From: Cunninghamia lanceolata
Lineage: Eukaryota; Streptophyta; Pinopsida; Cupressales; Cupressaceae
Direction of reading: 5' to 3'
NCBI GenBank assembly: GCA_027924645.1
Contig: BSBN01000860.1
Span: forward strand, 9,936,001 to 10,000,000
Length of the DNA: 64,000 nt
Both the position numbers and the translations under genes were made by a program. Below are positions 22,874 to 35,165 of this stretch, in pieces (the first letter of the stretch is position 1; every line of letters begins with the position of its first letter). The notes beneath the pieces were generated by a model. The model was not told where the DNA came from, made no database searches, and saw nothing but the letters and a program-made list of their open reading frames with translations.

Positions 22874-24723
22874 TGATATTAGAGCACAAGAAGGAAGAAA
22901 AAGTTGAAAGCAAGTCCAAACAAGATGAGGTGATAAATCATTTCATTTGCTAGAAGTTACAGCACTCAAGGGAGCCTCCTTTAGGGAAGATTGAATGCCA
23001 ATGATTGATGTTTATATAGTACACAAAGTTGATATTTAAGCGATCAATATGCTAACGTTAGATTTAATGAGTATGTTGATTGTATGAATTTTAATAAGTG
23101 TTTGTTGACATCCATGATAGTCTATTCCATTGTATGTATGTTTACTAGGTGGGTTGCGTAACTACTTTTGGTTTCCATTTAATTTTAAGTTTGTGCATGT
23201 GATTTCTTAGCAATCTTACCATTGTAATGGAGGAATAAGACCTACCCACTAGCAAAAATTCACATTTGTAAGGGTTTTAAGTGATTTGAGTCAGGGTTGT
23301 GTTCAGGATAGAATATAAAACAAGGGACTTCAACTCTACAAAAATGTGTTGTGCACTCACTACACATAAGGAGACACAAGTAAAATACATCAGCTACTAC
23401 ATTTGGACACAAAGTGAGGCAAGAGAAGCATGTAAGTTAAAAATGCCAAAAAGAGATCTTTTTAATATAAAAAATATAGTTTTTAAACTAAAATGTGTAA
23501 GGCATATATTTATTTTTTTGTTGCTTGAAGGCTTTCCTAAAAATTTGGATGGTTATTTGGAGACTCTGGGTGGTCAATAAAGTATTGATTTATTGTTGTT
23601 CTATTGCAGCCGTCTAACTACCATGAGTTTATTGTTTTTTTTAGTATTTTGGTGAGGATTGTTAAATTTATTTTTTTAAGATCTGTATGGGTGGCAAAAT
23701 GTAGATCAACATTTTATATTTAAGTTAATATTGGCATGAATTGTTCAATCCGTATTTGGACATATTCTATGTATTTGAAAGGCATTCAATAAAGAGGAGA
23801 AATAAGGTTTAATGTTACATTGGCAATAGATGATCTTTGTGTAATATTGGAGATATTTTTGAAAGGAGAAATAAAGAAAACATCACATAAAGGTGTAATT
23901 TTGGTTGAACTCGATGTCTTAAAATAATTGTTTTAATCATGTTATCTTATGTTTGGACTTTCTAGGCTATCTTTGCTACACCTAATGAGGCCTCCAAAGA
24001 CTCATATGAGACATCAAATAGATAAAGTGTAACAGGGTCAAATTCAAAGCTAGAGGCATCAGAGGCTGTAGGATTTTCATCATCTTGAGCTAGCTTCTCA
24101 CTTAGAGATGGTGCTTTGTATGAAAAGCATATGTATTCATTATATCTTTTTTTATACTAATAGAAATAAAGAATGCATATATTGTAAAGTTTGTTTATTG
24201 AAGAGAGAAAGGGATTTGATGTCAAACTCAATATGGATTGTTGCTCAGATAGTTCAAGGGTCTATGGATCTAAAGAATTCTACCCTTCCAAGGGTCATGA
24301 GACAACTTGATTGAACAATGGATTTTTATCCAATAATTCAAGAGATTTATGATTTGGAAATTCAGGGAAGTGATAATCTAGGAACTTGGGAATTCAACTC
24401 AAGAGCTACACCCTTTTGAGGGTTGCGAGGTAGCTGAATGGAGTTGGACACCTAATTCAGGATTTATTTTTTCAAAGAAAGACTTTTGAAGAATATGCAG
24501 TTATGATTGGTCATGTTTTCTTTCTTGTTGTGTTTTGGATGGAGATTTTATGGCTATCTAGGACATTTTCCTAGACACGAGCAATTTGGAGTGTTCTAGA
24601 TGTGTGAGGAAATTTGGTGGATGTACTTCCACAAATTTTTAGATGGGTTGTTGTAGTCAATAATATAGTTTCTTTATCCATGCTATATTTGTTGTGTTTT
24701 TGTAATGTAAACCTTAAGGGGGT

Positions 24724-24945
24724 TGTTTAAATAATAAGGTTTATATTTATAATAAAGACACTTTAGTGACTTATTTTAGTATTATTGTTAGTAGTTAGTT
24801 GGGAGTTATTCCCACTGGGTGCTTCAAGAAGTTTTTTTAACAGCCACCTTTGAATGAATTTAAATTCATCTCAAAAACCAATAATATTATCATTATATTT
24901 TATTTTTATTACTATGCAAATGTAGATGCCCTATCATTTTCACCA
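24724..24945 (+). repeat. Right LTR of the compact element
   Basis: TGTTTAAATAATAAGG... to ...CATTTTCACCA. It is preceded by a polypurine tract and parallels the left LTR over its full length. Confidence 0.75.
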
Positions 24946-25974
24946 TAGTTCACATCACCTCCATCTCAATACCTCAAAATTTACCATAATTAAAATAAAA
25001 TAAGTGCTCCAATCTCCTAATGAGATCACTTTTATAGATTATTTGATGTTTAAACTTGTGGTCTTTTTGAATTAAAAACATGCATTGATATATTTGATAT
25101 ATTTGGAGTCTTTGCACCATTCATGTTGACACCTTCTACAAGATCATTCATTGCACCTGTTTGGTAGTTTATGACAAATTGGAAGTGACTTATTATTGAA
25201 GTTTATGTGTGGACATGTTTCAGATTGGTATTAATATTCTATTTATATTTTATATTATGTTAGTTGATGCAAATAATTATATAAGAATAGAGAAATTTTG
25301 GAGATTTAGATAAATTCTACTAACTAGCCCAACATGGACATTTCAGTGGTACCAAAGCTAGTGTTCTTTCTAGCCTCTATGAGTAACTCACCATTTTTAT
25401 AGATTGCTCTATGCATCCCAGTGAAAAGGATTTGTTTCTAAGCAACAAAAAGAAGGATCTAAACGACGAAGTCCAAAGATTGTGGCATATTTGAACTAGA
25501 CAAGAGAGTTGAATATGGAAAACAAAGATAAGAGAATATTTAGGGATGACAATTCTCAAGATAGGACTGATAGGAAGTTCGATGTGATGATGGACATGAT
25601 GGCACAAATACTTCATAGAATAGACCAAAATATGGATTTACCTAGAAATCAAACTGGTGAAGGTAGTACATCAAGAGCAAATCATCATCAACCAAAGGGT
25701 AACAACATCACTAGAACTGTCATTAATTATATAGCCAGACCATTCCAACCTACTTTCCTTCCTAGGGAGGATGAAGTACCTAAACCTGAGACTCAAGTCC
25801 CTATACTTTATAAAATTATAGCATGTTCTGTAGAGTACAAATCTCTTCCAAAGGAGATGTGGAATGAATTGTCTCTCAACAACTTCATGAATCAACATAA
25901 GTCAAGAAATGGTCATATCTTTGAACCTAGATCTCAAGCAAGACCGAATGATCTTGATGACACTTCCTAATTTT

Positions 25975-26490
25975 GATGGAACCAGCAAGTGTACAACTCG
26001 ATCTTGGGTATAGAATCTGGACACATATTTACCAATCAAACCAATGGGTGGATATGAATCCATCAAATTTGTCACACTTCACCTAGAAAGCATTGATAAT
26101 GATTGGTGGTACCATGGGTTGGTCAGCTATAGTCATGGTTTCATCAATACTTATGATGAATTCTATGGGAAGTTGATTGAGTGGTTTGATAGAAAATATC
26201 ATAAAATCTATTTTAGAGAGTTGGCTAAACTTAGATAGAAAAGCATTGTGGAGAAATATGTAGATGAATTTTAGAAGTTATTAGTAATGGTTCCAAATAT
26301 TTTTGAGAGAAGACTGATTGTACTATTTATGGAGGGTTTATTTGAACCTCTCAAAGGTTTTGAAAAGGATCTCAATCCTTCATCCATGCAAGAAGATATC
26401 AAGAAAGCTTTAGATTTGGAGACTTCAATTCCCAAGTATGAGTCTTATCCAAAGACTCCATCATGTGACCAATCGAAGGAAGTTGCATAG
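25975..26490 (+). pseudogene. Gypsy gag domain remnant
   Basis: Order of recognisable blocks: a start around LPNFDGTS, then GGYESIKFVTLHLES, DNDWWYHG, a YDEFYGKLIEWFDRKY helix, KSIVEKYVDEF, and ALDLE near the end. This matches the retrotransposon gag capsid layout. TAG codons at 26236 and 26272 interrupt it. A short CFTC near 26578 may be half of a lost zinc knuckle. Confidence 0.75.
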
Positions 26491-26804
26491 AAGGGAGAAA
26501 CTTACACACATAAGAACATGTCACCAAAGGTAAGGAAAGAAGATGAGACCAAGAATGATCGTAGAAGAATGAATTTATGTTTCACTTGTACAGACTCTTA
26601 GCAACCTAAGGGTAAGGGAAAAATGAATAGATGTATGGGTAAGGGAAAAATTCATTACATTTAAATAGTTTCCGATGATGAGAAACTTGAACCTAAGCCT
26701 CATTCTAAAGAAGAAGACACCAATGGAGGAACACTCACTTGTCTCACCGGAGAGCCAAGGTACTATCATTTCAAATTTCAAGGAATTCCATATCTGATGT
26801 AGAA

Positions 26805-27010
26805 TTGCAGTGCTCCTTGATAGTGGAGCCACTCATAATTTCATTGACAAAGGCTTGGTGGCTAAGAGAAGACTTCAAACTGAAGAATTTGAAGGATTTG
26901 ATGTTGTAGTAGCTAATGGGTTTTTCATCCCTTACAAAACAAAGACTAGCCAACTTAGCATACTCATTGGTGAGCATAAATTTGTGATGAGTTTTATGTT
27001 ATTGGCTTAG
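26805..27010 (+). pseudogene. Gypsy retropepsin remnant
   Basis: The frame holds LLDSGATHNFID with the intact D-S-G active-site triad, then a stretch typical of the flap region (VVVANG) and ILIGEHKFVMSFMLL. It ends at a TAG where the D-I-V-L-G block should continue. Retropepsins mature Gag-Pol; this one is truncated. Confidence 0.85.
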
Positions 27011-27300
27011 GTGAGTTTGACATAGTTTTGGGAGTTCATTGGTTATACTCACTTTGTGAATTTTTTCCAAAATTATCAAACATTGAAACTTAAGTTCCAA
27101 CATGAAGGAAAGGAGGTGAGATTGAAGGGCCTTTCAAATATCTACCCCATCAATTTTCAGAAAAAAAGAATGGAAGCTTTCAGTCCCAAATGTCCCGTCA
27201 TAGCCTTGGGTAAGCAAGTAACTCCTCATTTTCAAAGCATGAAAGATGATTTTATACAAGTGTATGATTTTAGTGTTATATCTTTGGGACTAATATAGGA

Positions 27301-29959
27301 TAGTAGATTTTTGCACAATTATGACCATCATTCAAGAATTCTAGAAATGAAAAGAAAGAGTATTTACGCAATTTTTTCAACTTACATTAGAGTAGCACAG
27401 CAGAAAAAATATGAAGACAAGTAGACCTTTGGGGAGCTTACAAATTTTTGCAGAGGATTACCGCACATTCAGTGAGGCAATTTAAGAAGGTTATATCTGA
27501 CCAACCATGTACATCTGAATACAAATGGACTCATAAACATCAAAGGTTGATTTGGGATCCTGGTATTATAGAGGTGAGTAATTATGTTGGAGTGTTGAGT
27601 TGCATTACTTGATGAAAAGCAATCTTGGGAAGGGAGGACTTCGATGTCCCTTTTTCAAAATTAATCAAGTCCTCTTAGGAATATTTAAATTCCTCTATCT
27701 CTAGGAGTGAGTTACATTTTATCTATATAAGAGGAAACCCCCTTGCGGTTGTAGATCCAAGGATGAACACACTTGTGATCTTCTAGATTCGGGAACGAAA
27801 ACTTTTGAACTCCATTGGTGATTGCAGCTCAGGAATTGCACAGAGCTTCATTAACATTAACAGTTTCAAAGTTCATAGATCTTGCCAGTTTGCAGATTGC
27901 CAGTATATTTCTGTTTGTGTTTCAGTTTCCAGCGTTGGAGTTTGGTGAGTTTTCCGATGTTTTTTGATTCCAGTTTCGTGGTTTGTGTAAGCTCAGATGC
28001 TTGCAGTATGACAGTTTGAATGTTATTTTGGATATTCTAGTGTGGAGTTTTTATCCCAGTCTTTAGCTTGTAATTTGACTTAGTATCTTTGCTGTGCCCT
28101 GTTGGTATGAATAAACATATATGGTGTCATTGATTATTCTCCTGTCCAGACGACGCACAATTTCTGCATTTTTATAAGACTGCTGTGATATGTTTATTTG
28201 GGTTAATGGCTGCTTGGACAGAACCGAAATTATGAATATGATTAGGGTCGCTGGCACAGGACCAATCCATTCAATGTGGGGGATTGTTGCACAGGGTCAA
28301 CATTGCTCATAAGGCGTACATTGGGTCGATCATATAGCAGGCTATTAGCTCTTTATTTCGTCGATTCATATTTTGGTGTCTTTATTCGTTGGCTGCTCCA
28401 TTCCTCACATTATTCTTGGCCGACCACATTCCCAGTTTAGACCATCCATGTAATGCAGTGTGTATGCTCCTTAAGCTGGTCGAACTCCATCCTCTCTAGG
28501 CAAATGAATTAGAGGCAACTCCAGCAGTGCATGACAGAGGCGTTTCAAATTGTGGTGCAGCATCTGTTATTGGTGCAGCTAATATTATTTTATGTGATTG
28601 ATGGTATTACAGTAAATCCTTGCAGGCCGCACTCTCTTGGGGGCATATTTTAGATTATTAATAGTATTTTCTGAAGGGCAAATTGAGGTCGCAGGTGATA
28701 TTTATTGAGGTGATTTTATAGCTGTGCCACTTTGCATAGTGGACGCATATTGCTGATATTTAATGTGAGCTGGCGAACCTTAATTTGGACGTGGGACCCT
28801 GAGCTCACTGTAGCTTTTAATGTGATATGCTGAGTCCTCCTTTCCACTATGGAAACCGTCCCACGTTAATTTGAATGCTGTTCATTATATTTGTCAAGGA
28901 ATTATGTTTGGATTTTATAATGTTTTCTTCTGTCTATGGCGCTACAACTATGGTGAGCCAACTTTGGGAAGTTGAACTATTGGCACCAGGTTTGTAGCTG
29001 TCCCATGTGTGTTGCAGTTTGATGCTAATGTGATAAGATGTAAAGATCAGTAAGTAGCAGCCGAATTTTACATTGGTGCTAATTATCAGTTACTCTTGAC
29101 TGTGTCATAACCAAGAATTTCATTAAATTGTTAAATTCCTAAGAATGTTTGGGTAGGGACATTTCAACATGCTCTTGAGGTAATTCCTTTAGGATTGTAG
29201 GTATGTAGTTCTGATCAGTAACATAATTGACCTGGACTTGTTCTACATAATGCATTGGTGACCCCCAAATTTCCAAATTTCAAATTTAAATTTAGGTCCT
29301 CACTACCTTCCTGTAATTAGCCATTGTGTGATGACTTTTAGCCTGGAATATGCTACCTTGTGTGTTAGGGTGTTATATTTATGGATAAAATCTAATTTAT
29401 TTCAAATCATCAAAGATTATTTTCAAAATATACGGAGCATTCACATAGTGCATCATAGAGCATCAGCATTGTATCATTAGCTTATGTCAACAAATTATGC
29501 ATCAATGAATGTTTGCTTGTTTTCTTCTAATTGATTCAGAGATAAGGTTTGAACAAAGAAGAATATTTCTCATCTAGCAAGCTTGTAAATGGTGTCTATT
29601 GACACCTCCCATTTCAAAGGAAATCATCTAAGGTAAAGGTGAACATGTTCTAGATTTGAAATTCAACAAAGTTTAGATCTGCACCAATAGTTTACATCTA
29701 GAAGTGGGTTTTAATCCATACTTGCAAAAGCTAGTTCTACATTTGTGCAACTAAACCCAAACATAGACATAAAATTTATCTCTATAAAAACATTTGTCTG
29801 CCATCACCTAAAACCTTGATAAATTGAAGAATAAATTTTTTAAATCCTACACAACAAATCTAAATCAGATTTTCAACTAAAATGTTTTATAAATTATTTA
29901 ATTTTTGAATAATTATTTTAATGCATTTATAAGTGTCAATCTCTTTAAATTTTAAAGTT
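27301..29959. other. Stretch between Gypsy remnant and duplication copy A
   Basis: No coding frame with a recognisable family was found. CTATATAAGA near 27734 is TATA-like and follows TGTTGGAGTGTTGAG near 27584, so this could be the start of an LTR, but no partner was identified. The sequence ends at the left boundary of the 24.3-kb duplication. Confidence 0.4.
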
Positions 29960-30246
29960 AGTGATTGTCTTGCTTGATTATCCTTTACCCTAAAATTTTA
30001 AAAAGCTCATATCAAGGTTCCATCCATCTCATCTCCCTAAATTTTGGTCGGAGATTTAACTTACGTATTTAGAAAGATACAACTATAGTTTTTTACAATA
30101 GAATAAAGTCATGAGAGACGAACGAACCGCCAAGTCCCAACACATGCATTTTCGATTAACATAAATTATGATCTACGCCATCCCACAGGAAGAAACCAAA
30201 TTACTTGGTAAGAGCGAGATTGGGTTATTTTCAAGTGATAAATGTT

Positions 30247-31572
30247 ATGGCTGCCTCAATGATACTGTTGATTATTCTCCATCTCCAGGCAACCTTGTCT
30301 ACTTCCTCCCCCTCATATAATGTCATAGACAATTGCTGGAGAAGAGATTCACATTGGGCAGAGCAAAGCAACAGAATGAAACTTGCAGATTGTGGTGTGG
30401 GCTTTGGAAGTGCAGCCAAGGGAGGCAAAGGAGGAGAGGTGTACAATGTAACAAGTCCGGATGACAATGCAGCAAATCCCCAACCTGGGACTCTTAGATA
30501 CGGAGTTACTCGTGATGATCCGCTATGGATAGTTTTCGCCAGTGATCTGAAGATAAAGCTTCAGATGCCGCTCTTTTTCACCAGCCACAAGACTATCGAC
30601 GCAAGGGGCTCAAATGTTCACATCAGCAATGGCCCTTGCATCCGCCTCTTGAATGTTAGGAACATTATCATCCACGGATTAAACATCCACCACTGCAAGC
30701 CAAGTGTAGCTGGCAACGTTCTTCTCTCACAATCCATGAGTCCTGAGATGATGGATACACAAGATGGAGATGGAATTTCAGTTGTTACTTCACGAGACAT
30801 TTGGATCGATCATAACACGCTCTCCAATTGCGTAGATGGACTTGTAGATGTCACGCATGCTTCTACTTCAGTTACCATTTCTAACAACCGCTTCTCTTAC
30901 CATGACAAAGTAAGACACACAATCATCCTGACTTAATTACTAAAGAAAGGGACTAGACTGGTTTCATGAATATGGATGAATGACTAATCTTGACTGTGCA
31001 ATCAAACAATACAGGTGATGCTTTTGGGCCACAGCGATGATTATACAGCTGATAAAGACATGAGAGTTACTGTTGCATTCAACCACTTTGGACCTGGCTT
31101 ATTGGAGCGCATGCCAAGGTAAGCTACCCCATTCATCAATCAATTCAGATATAATCGATCTCGAACAGTGAACCAACTGCTAACTGACATGATATGGATT
31201 GTTTTTATGGGCAGGTGCCGACATGGGTATGCGCATGTGGCGAACAACAACTATGAGCCGTGGGGTATATACGCCATTGGAGGGAGCGCCCACCCTATGA
31301 TTAGAAGCGAAGGCAATCGCTTTGTGGCCCCTAAGGAGGAGTCCAAGAAGCAGGTGACATGGCGTGAGAGCTCTGATGGAAACAGTTGGCTGTGGAAGTC
31401 TGAGGGGGACACATTTTTGAACGGGGCATACTTCGTTCCATCTGGCAGAGGAAAAGCATTTCCCCTCTACCAGACAGGCCAACAATTTAAAGTTGCTAAT
31501 GGAAGATTAGTACCCATTTTGACCGAGAGTGCGGGAGTCCTAGCCTGCACTCCCTCGGGGCCTTGCCTGTAG
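30247..31572 (+). CDS. Pectate lyase, Cry j 1 / Jun a 1-like (PL1), copy A
   Basis: The gene has three exons: 30247-30909, 31015-31118 and 31215-31572. The introns are 105 and 96 bp with GT-AG ends and open frames across the joins. The product is 374 residues, the size of cypress-family group-1 pollen allergens. It should cleave polygalacturonate by calcium-dependent beta-elimination in the cell wall. Visible marks are: a hydrophobic signal peptide (about residues 1-20); CWRRDSHWA near 30; an [10 protein letters not shown] block at 77-86; DGD at 173-175; IWIDHN at 185-190; DGLVDV at 197-202; and RMPR at 253-256, which holds the catalytic-type Arg. [19 protein letters not shown] and a C-terminal Cys pair also fit the family. 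An N-glycosylation sequon is at N67. The ATG at 30247 is chosen because an in-frame upstream TTG is not a plausible start and this Met begins the signal peptide. No disabling change was seen. Pollen expression is inferred from the family only. Confidence 0.9.
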
Positions 31573-34500
31573 TACTTGTTACATACTAACATAGATCTTG
31601 TTCTCATAGAGATTCTCACATTCTTTGATTCCATTCATTTCATCTTCCCTCGCTTTTGAAGATTCAATCCACTCATACTTCCCATGTTTTGGAAGATTAA
31701 ATTTAATCATTATCAATTCTTTCAATTCTTTACTGTAACAATCATTACTAAATTCAAAGAGGCATTAATCTTTTTATGTTAGACCAATATCAATCATCTT
31801 AGAATATTGGCCACAATATTAATCATCTTCCATAAAATTATGTAACAAATATATGGAAAAATAAATTAATCAATTACAAGACACAAACACTTAATATATC
31901 CACAAAGAGAAAAGATGTTAGTCAGAAATTTGTTATATTAACAATATTTCCCTTCTTCTAGTAGTTCAACTAAGAGGGTGGGTGCAAGAAAAATGTCCTT
32001 CACAAAAAGTGTTATGTCCGCTACTGTGTTATAGAACAAGGTTGTTGTGTCTAAAAGTGTTTTCTCAAAAACTTGTTTCTAAATTTGGAAAAATGTGTAC
32101 TTCTATTGTTTCTCAGTCAAAACCCATTTTTAGAGTTTTGGAGTCTCAGAAGCAAACAAAATGTGGTCTCAATTATAAGAGTTGTTTTGATTTTACATAC
32201 CACAATCTTTTAAACCCATCAAATTTGTATAGGGGGCTTATAGATACATGTAAAGTTGAGTTTTCCTCTATAAGAGTCAAATTGGTTAACCTAAATTTGT
32301 GTTTCTATTGTGGTCATTGTGGTCATAATCAATTTCTTGTTTTGACTTATGTTCATGCTCTTCCTGTGGTCATCATACCCATGATTCTTCCCATTATTTT
32401 GAGAACAAAGTGTCTGAACCTACATTCTGTGTTGCAAATCTTTTGTTTAAGTTATTGGGGAAACATAAGATGCTTCTTTGGATACTCTAATTTGACACCT
32501 TTGCCTAAGATAATGTTGGATGCTACAAATGAGAATGTGTTCAGTGTTTTTGATGCTCCTACTTGTGATGTTAATTATCTTCTTGAGGACGTAATGGATT
32601 AAGTATGTGTGTGAGATTCCATCGGTGATCTAAAATTTTATGATTTTTTAATCATTGCGATGAAATTACCCCAGATGATTGACTCTAGCCATTTTCAACT
32701 GAATTATTGCTTTAGTGTGCTTCCCTTAGAGGGGGGTCTTATTAGTATTCTCCTCTCTTATCTCCTAGGGGGAATCTAGTGTATGACAGCTTTGAGTGGA
32801 GACTTCACAAGGATAATTGATGTATGCTTTAGATGTTTTACATACTTGTTGCTTGTGTGGTATCCTTCACATAGTTTAGATATTTCCTCATTGTTAGGTA
32901 GAGTTTTGGGATGCCTTTGTTGTTGGTGTAATTCATATAATGACGATCTCTACTTATTGGCTATTAAGGGTTGGTCATTTTTTGAGTGCAAATTATTGTA
33001 GTTTGTAGCTTATAATAGATTTAGACATTGTTTGATCTTGATTATTGTCGAGTTGAAGTTGAGCAATGTGACAGGTCCTATAAATATTGTTTGATTGAGT
33101 GATATTTAGATGAGTAGCAATATATACATGAGTTTTTAAGAGATTTTTGAGATTGTGGATTATAAAGTTTTAGACATTGTAATAAATGGGAAATAAGTTT
33201 TTTGATAACTATGCATGGAGCTTGTACATCATGATTTGGAGTGAGCACTAGTGATGAGAGTGACTCACCAGTTTGATCATCTTTGATTCGAATGAGCACC
33301 AATGATGAATGGCTCATCAATGGTCAACTATAGGTATATCATCTTTGATTGGAAACTAATTGCATCAATGTGAGAATGAAGATTCACCATTTTTGGGAAA
33401 TGGCTAGTAACAGGACCCAAGTTATCATATTTGAGGACAGAGAACTTTTTCCTCCCATATGAGCTACTTTTTTAGTGTTGGCATATGGCTTCATTGAGTT
33501 TGAGAGCTTTGTGGATGAGGATGGGTTCACATTTTTAGATAGTGTTGTAGCACAATTTTGTGCATCAACATGAGTTATCTATTTTTCTCTTTAGAACATA
33601 GTCTATTACAACACACTATGCATGAGTGTGATTCCTTATTATGGTGGAGATGGATCACATGTAGTTATTTTTGTGATTTGGAGTTTTTCAAAGTTTTGAA
33701 TGCACCATCTACATCACTATAGTTGTAGAGACTAGCAACTCATTGGAGACTTTGAATTAGAAGGGTGATTCTTGGAATATTTGAATTTGAATGTTCCCAT
33801 ATCTCAATTCTAATCCTTAATCTATCTTGACTTTCGATTATAGGGTTGATTGCTACATATATGATCACTTTTATCATTTTGGTGTTTTTTCCTATCTTTA
33901 TGTATTTCCTCTTTTGTTTTATGTTTCATATTTGTTATAGTTAACCACACCCAATTAAGGGATTGTTACTTCAATGGTTGGAAGTTGGTTACACCACCTC
34001 TTTATATCTATATGTAGTATTATATATCGGTTTGATATATTGGAGAAATATGGATTTTGTCACATATCTATATTTGTTCTTTATTTCTCCATTGTGAATC
34101 TTTTAATATGCTTTACTTTCAAGAGTGACATTAGCTTGGTATTCTAAAGGGTTTTAAATGCTTGGTATGCAAATTATAAATTTTCTTTTACTTCATCAGA
34201 ATATTTTGGTGTTATGCAGATACATTTTTCATTGGAAGGCTTGTTTACTTCATTTCTATTTATGGTATTAACTAGTATAATTTTATATTATTGTTTATGT
34301 ATTCAAATATTTAGATTAAATAAAAATCATTTCATTCCTTTGTATGAAAAATGTTCAATGCAACAATATGACACTATCTAAAACTTGATCCCCAGATCCC
34401 TACTCCTCAAAATAAAAAATCTCAAAACATGTTTAGTCATAAGAACTAACAGTTTCAATCTTCTACAAACAATTTGCACCCAAAAATCTTGTTTACTATA

Positions 34501-35165
34501 ATAGTATCAAACATCTCACCTAAAACAAATTATACTTTAGATTTTCCAAATAAAGAAAGACAACTAAGTTTTTTTATTCTTTTCTAAACATTCAAAAGAA
34601 GACAGTAAACATGATTATGGCTCATTGTTAAAGAGTTTATGGAATTGACTTCCAAGAAACATAATCCTATGGTTCATAAAAAACAATGGTGATCCTATCC
34701 TTTGTCCATATCATTGGTGAGATTCACAAACAACAAAAAATTACACCTATTCTTGAATTTTATTTTTTCCATCATGTTTGTGTCATAAAATGTAATTCTA
34801 TGTAATCTCAATGTAAATAATTTTGGGGGATCTTTTCTTCAAGGGTACAATTAATGTTCACATGGTCAAAGAAACTTTGTCAGATGTGTGTTTTGGTTAC
34901 TAGAGTAGTCTACATTTCTTCACACATGAATAATTAGAGCTAGTATTCTAAAATATTCAAAATAATAATAATTACTGGAGTTATTATTATGGTCTAAATT
35001 TCATTTTTTCCTTTTATAAAATATTTGTAATATTTAACACAGTTTTCTAGTCCCTTAAATGCCACTTTTCAAAAATTTCAATTGGTTGGTAGTACTTTTC
35101 TCTGGGATTTATGTAAGATTTCAATAAAAATAAATTTATATACATACTAAAAACACATCAATCTA
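31573..35165. other. Downstream flank of pectate lyase A, mostly non-coding
   Basis: AT-rich sequence shared with copy B at 55862-59455. It contains one 206-codon frame (31982-32602, listed separately). A locally duplicated phrase at about 33230-33355 (GATCATCTTTGATT units) has the two copies differing by a 14-bp indel. TATA-like words occur around 34000. No recognised gene. Confidence 0.45.
31982..32602 (+). other. Unidentified 206-codon open frame
   Basis: The frame is rich in Leu, Cys and Phe and contains LNLCFYCGHCGHNQF, a Cys/His cluster that could be a decayed zinc knuckle. I do not recognise the family. In copy B the frame is broken by a 4-bp difference near 56740 and ends early (163 codons), and several substitutions change residues. 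This argues against a conserved protein. It may be debris of an unknown retroelement. Confidence 0.25.

Larger units (their letters stand above)
22656..24945 (+). mobile_element. Compact LTR retroelement without recognised genes (TRIM/LARD-like)
   Basis: Two direct repeats of about 220 bp bracket the element: 22656-22873 and 24724-24945. Both begin TGTT and end with CATTTYGATCA or CATTTTCACCA, and they share long blocks including ACTATGCAAATGTAGATGCC-type sequence. The left LTR is followed at once by TGATATTAGAGC, a variant initiator-Met primer-binding site. The right LTR is preceded by a purine-rich tract (AAGGGGG) at 24716-24722. The 1.85-kb interior has only short frames (for example 23299-23580) without retroviral motifs, so it is non-autonomous. 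No clear target duplication was found. Confidence 0.8.
25347..27300 (+). mobile_element. Ty3/Gypsy remnant: primer-binding site, gag, protease
   Basis: TGGTACCAAAGC at 25347-25358 looks like a diverged primer-binding site. Downstream is a leader frame at 25509-25970. A Gypsy gag domain follows at about 25975-26490 with YESIKFVTLHLE, DNDWWYHGL and FRELAKLRQ-like words. An aspartic protease comes next at about 26805-27010 with LLDSGATHNFID. A post-protease segment ends near 27298 (KLKFQHEGKEVRLKGL). Stops fall between and inside these blocks. No reverse transcriptase follows, so the element is truncated. The LTR to the left could not be delimited. Confidence 0.8.

Noticed and set aside
30205..30246. 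Upstream TTG start adding 14 residues to pectate lyase A
   Set aside because: Not an ATG, not preserved in copy B (where an in-frame TAG intervenes), and it would displace the signal peptide from the N-terminus.
31180..31485. 101-codon minus-strand frame opposite pectate lyase exon 3 (also 55469-55774)
   Set aside because: Antisense to a well-supported exon; conservation between copies is explained by the sense gene.
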